A stretch of DNA of 64,000 bases from positions 124,001 through 188,000 of the forward strand of contig JBLDXI010000002.1 of the NCBI GenBank assembly GCA_047495785.1, read 5' to 3'. Shown in pieces: positions 63,810 through 64,000 of this stretch. This stretch comes from Lepidodermella squamata (Eukaryota > Gastrotricha). The notes below the pieces were generated by a model that was given only the letters and a program-made list of their open reading frames with translations, searched no databases and had not been told where the DNA came from. Within the stretch, counting starts at the first letter, position 1. The number at the start of each line of letters is the position of its first letter. Both the position numbers and the translations under genes were made by a program.

Positions 63810-64000
63810 CTATAAAAATCGAAAAAAGATTGAAATTATGTCATTTTTAAGGCAGAAATGAACTAATGTCCAAAATGAGGGCAATTCATGAAAAATTCAA
63901 AATTCGAAAAATTCCCATGCATTATTAAGTTTTGGGATAAATTTATATTTGAAAATTTTGAAAATTCCCAGGTACAACATTATCCTCGTATATTAAGCTA
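63810..64000 (-). other. Intron of the ankyrin-propeller gene running off the window
   Basis: AT-rich, no frame continuous with the ankyrin exon; the next 5' exon is presumably beyond 64000. Confidence 0.45.

Noticed and set aside
1-64000. tRNA, rRNA, CRISPR arrays, prokaryotic operons or integrated viral genes
   Set aside because: No tRNA cloverleaf, rRNA-like tract, regularly spaced repeat array or viral protein motif was recognised by reading; a covariance-model scan would be needed to exclude small RNAs.

Overview
The window is eukaryotic, animal nuclear DNA. The genes carry signal peptides, seven-transmembrane receptors, Ly6-type cysteine domains, a prolyl 4-hydroxylase and ankyrin repeats. 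They are split by short GT-AG introns, many of only 45-60 nt, and AATAAA signals follow directly on stop codons. Decayed mariner and hAT DNA transposons and several terminal-inverted-repeat elements lie between genes. The compact introns and arthropod-type mariner remnant suggest a small-genome invertebrate, probably an ecdysozoan. The phylum cannot be fixed by eye.

Region 1 (about 1-28 kb) is a cluster of single-exon class C GPCRs of the GABA-B type (Venus-flytrap ectodomain, W-P-L-G-A-P-P-R-D linker, 7TM). Six are full length or nearly so: 2053-4471 (-, frameshifted), 5654-8056 (-), 10543-13014 (+), 14681-17083 (-), 19801-22176 (-) and 25140-27580 (-, lesion in the signal peptide). There are also relics: a 5' end at about 17250-17345 and a TM1 piece at about 24275-24375. 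A 16-bp dyad of form TTCCGACNNGTSGGAA lies 90-180 bp upstream of each receptor start, clear in most copies and degenerate at two, plus orphan copies at 1071 and 9147. This looks like a lineage-specific, actively duplicating and decaying receptor family with a shared promoter module, and is the best candidate for an undescribed system here.

Region 2 (28.7-43.9 kb) holds a two-exon Ly6-like gene, a long AT-rich stretch with a TIR element, a four-exon rhodopsin-like orphan GPCR, and a five-exon secreted protein made of four repeated half-Ly6 modules, one per exon. It also holds a long foldback element, a four-exon Thr/Cys-rich secreted protein, a mariner remnant, and a pseudogene copy of the half-Ly6 gene.

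Region 3 (43.9-58.5 kb) holds two paralogous signal-peptide/one-TM proteins of unknown family, two more Ly6-like genes and three paralogous orphan rhodopsin-like GPCRs with identical three-exon structure. A small secreted peptide precursor, two secreted Lys/Thr/Glu-rich disordered proteins and an intronless prolyl 4-hydroxylase alpha-like gene complete it.

Region 4 (58.8 kb to the right edge) is one minus-strand gene running off the window. A giant exon of about 1250 residues of ankyrin repeats is spliced to three exons encoding an NHL-like beta-propeller, an unusual architecture.

Overall this is an environment-facing block of receptors and secreted proteins shaped by tandem duplication and DNA transposons. 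Exon boundaries were read by hand and checked only for frame, splice dinucleotides and paralog agreement. No RNA genes or CRISPR arrays were recognised.
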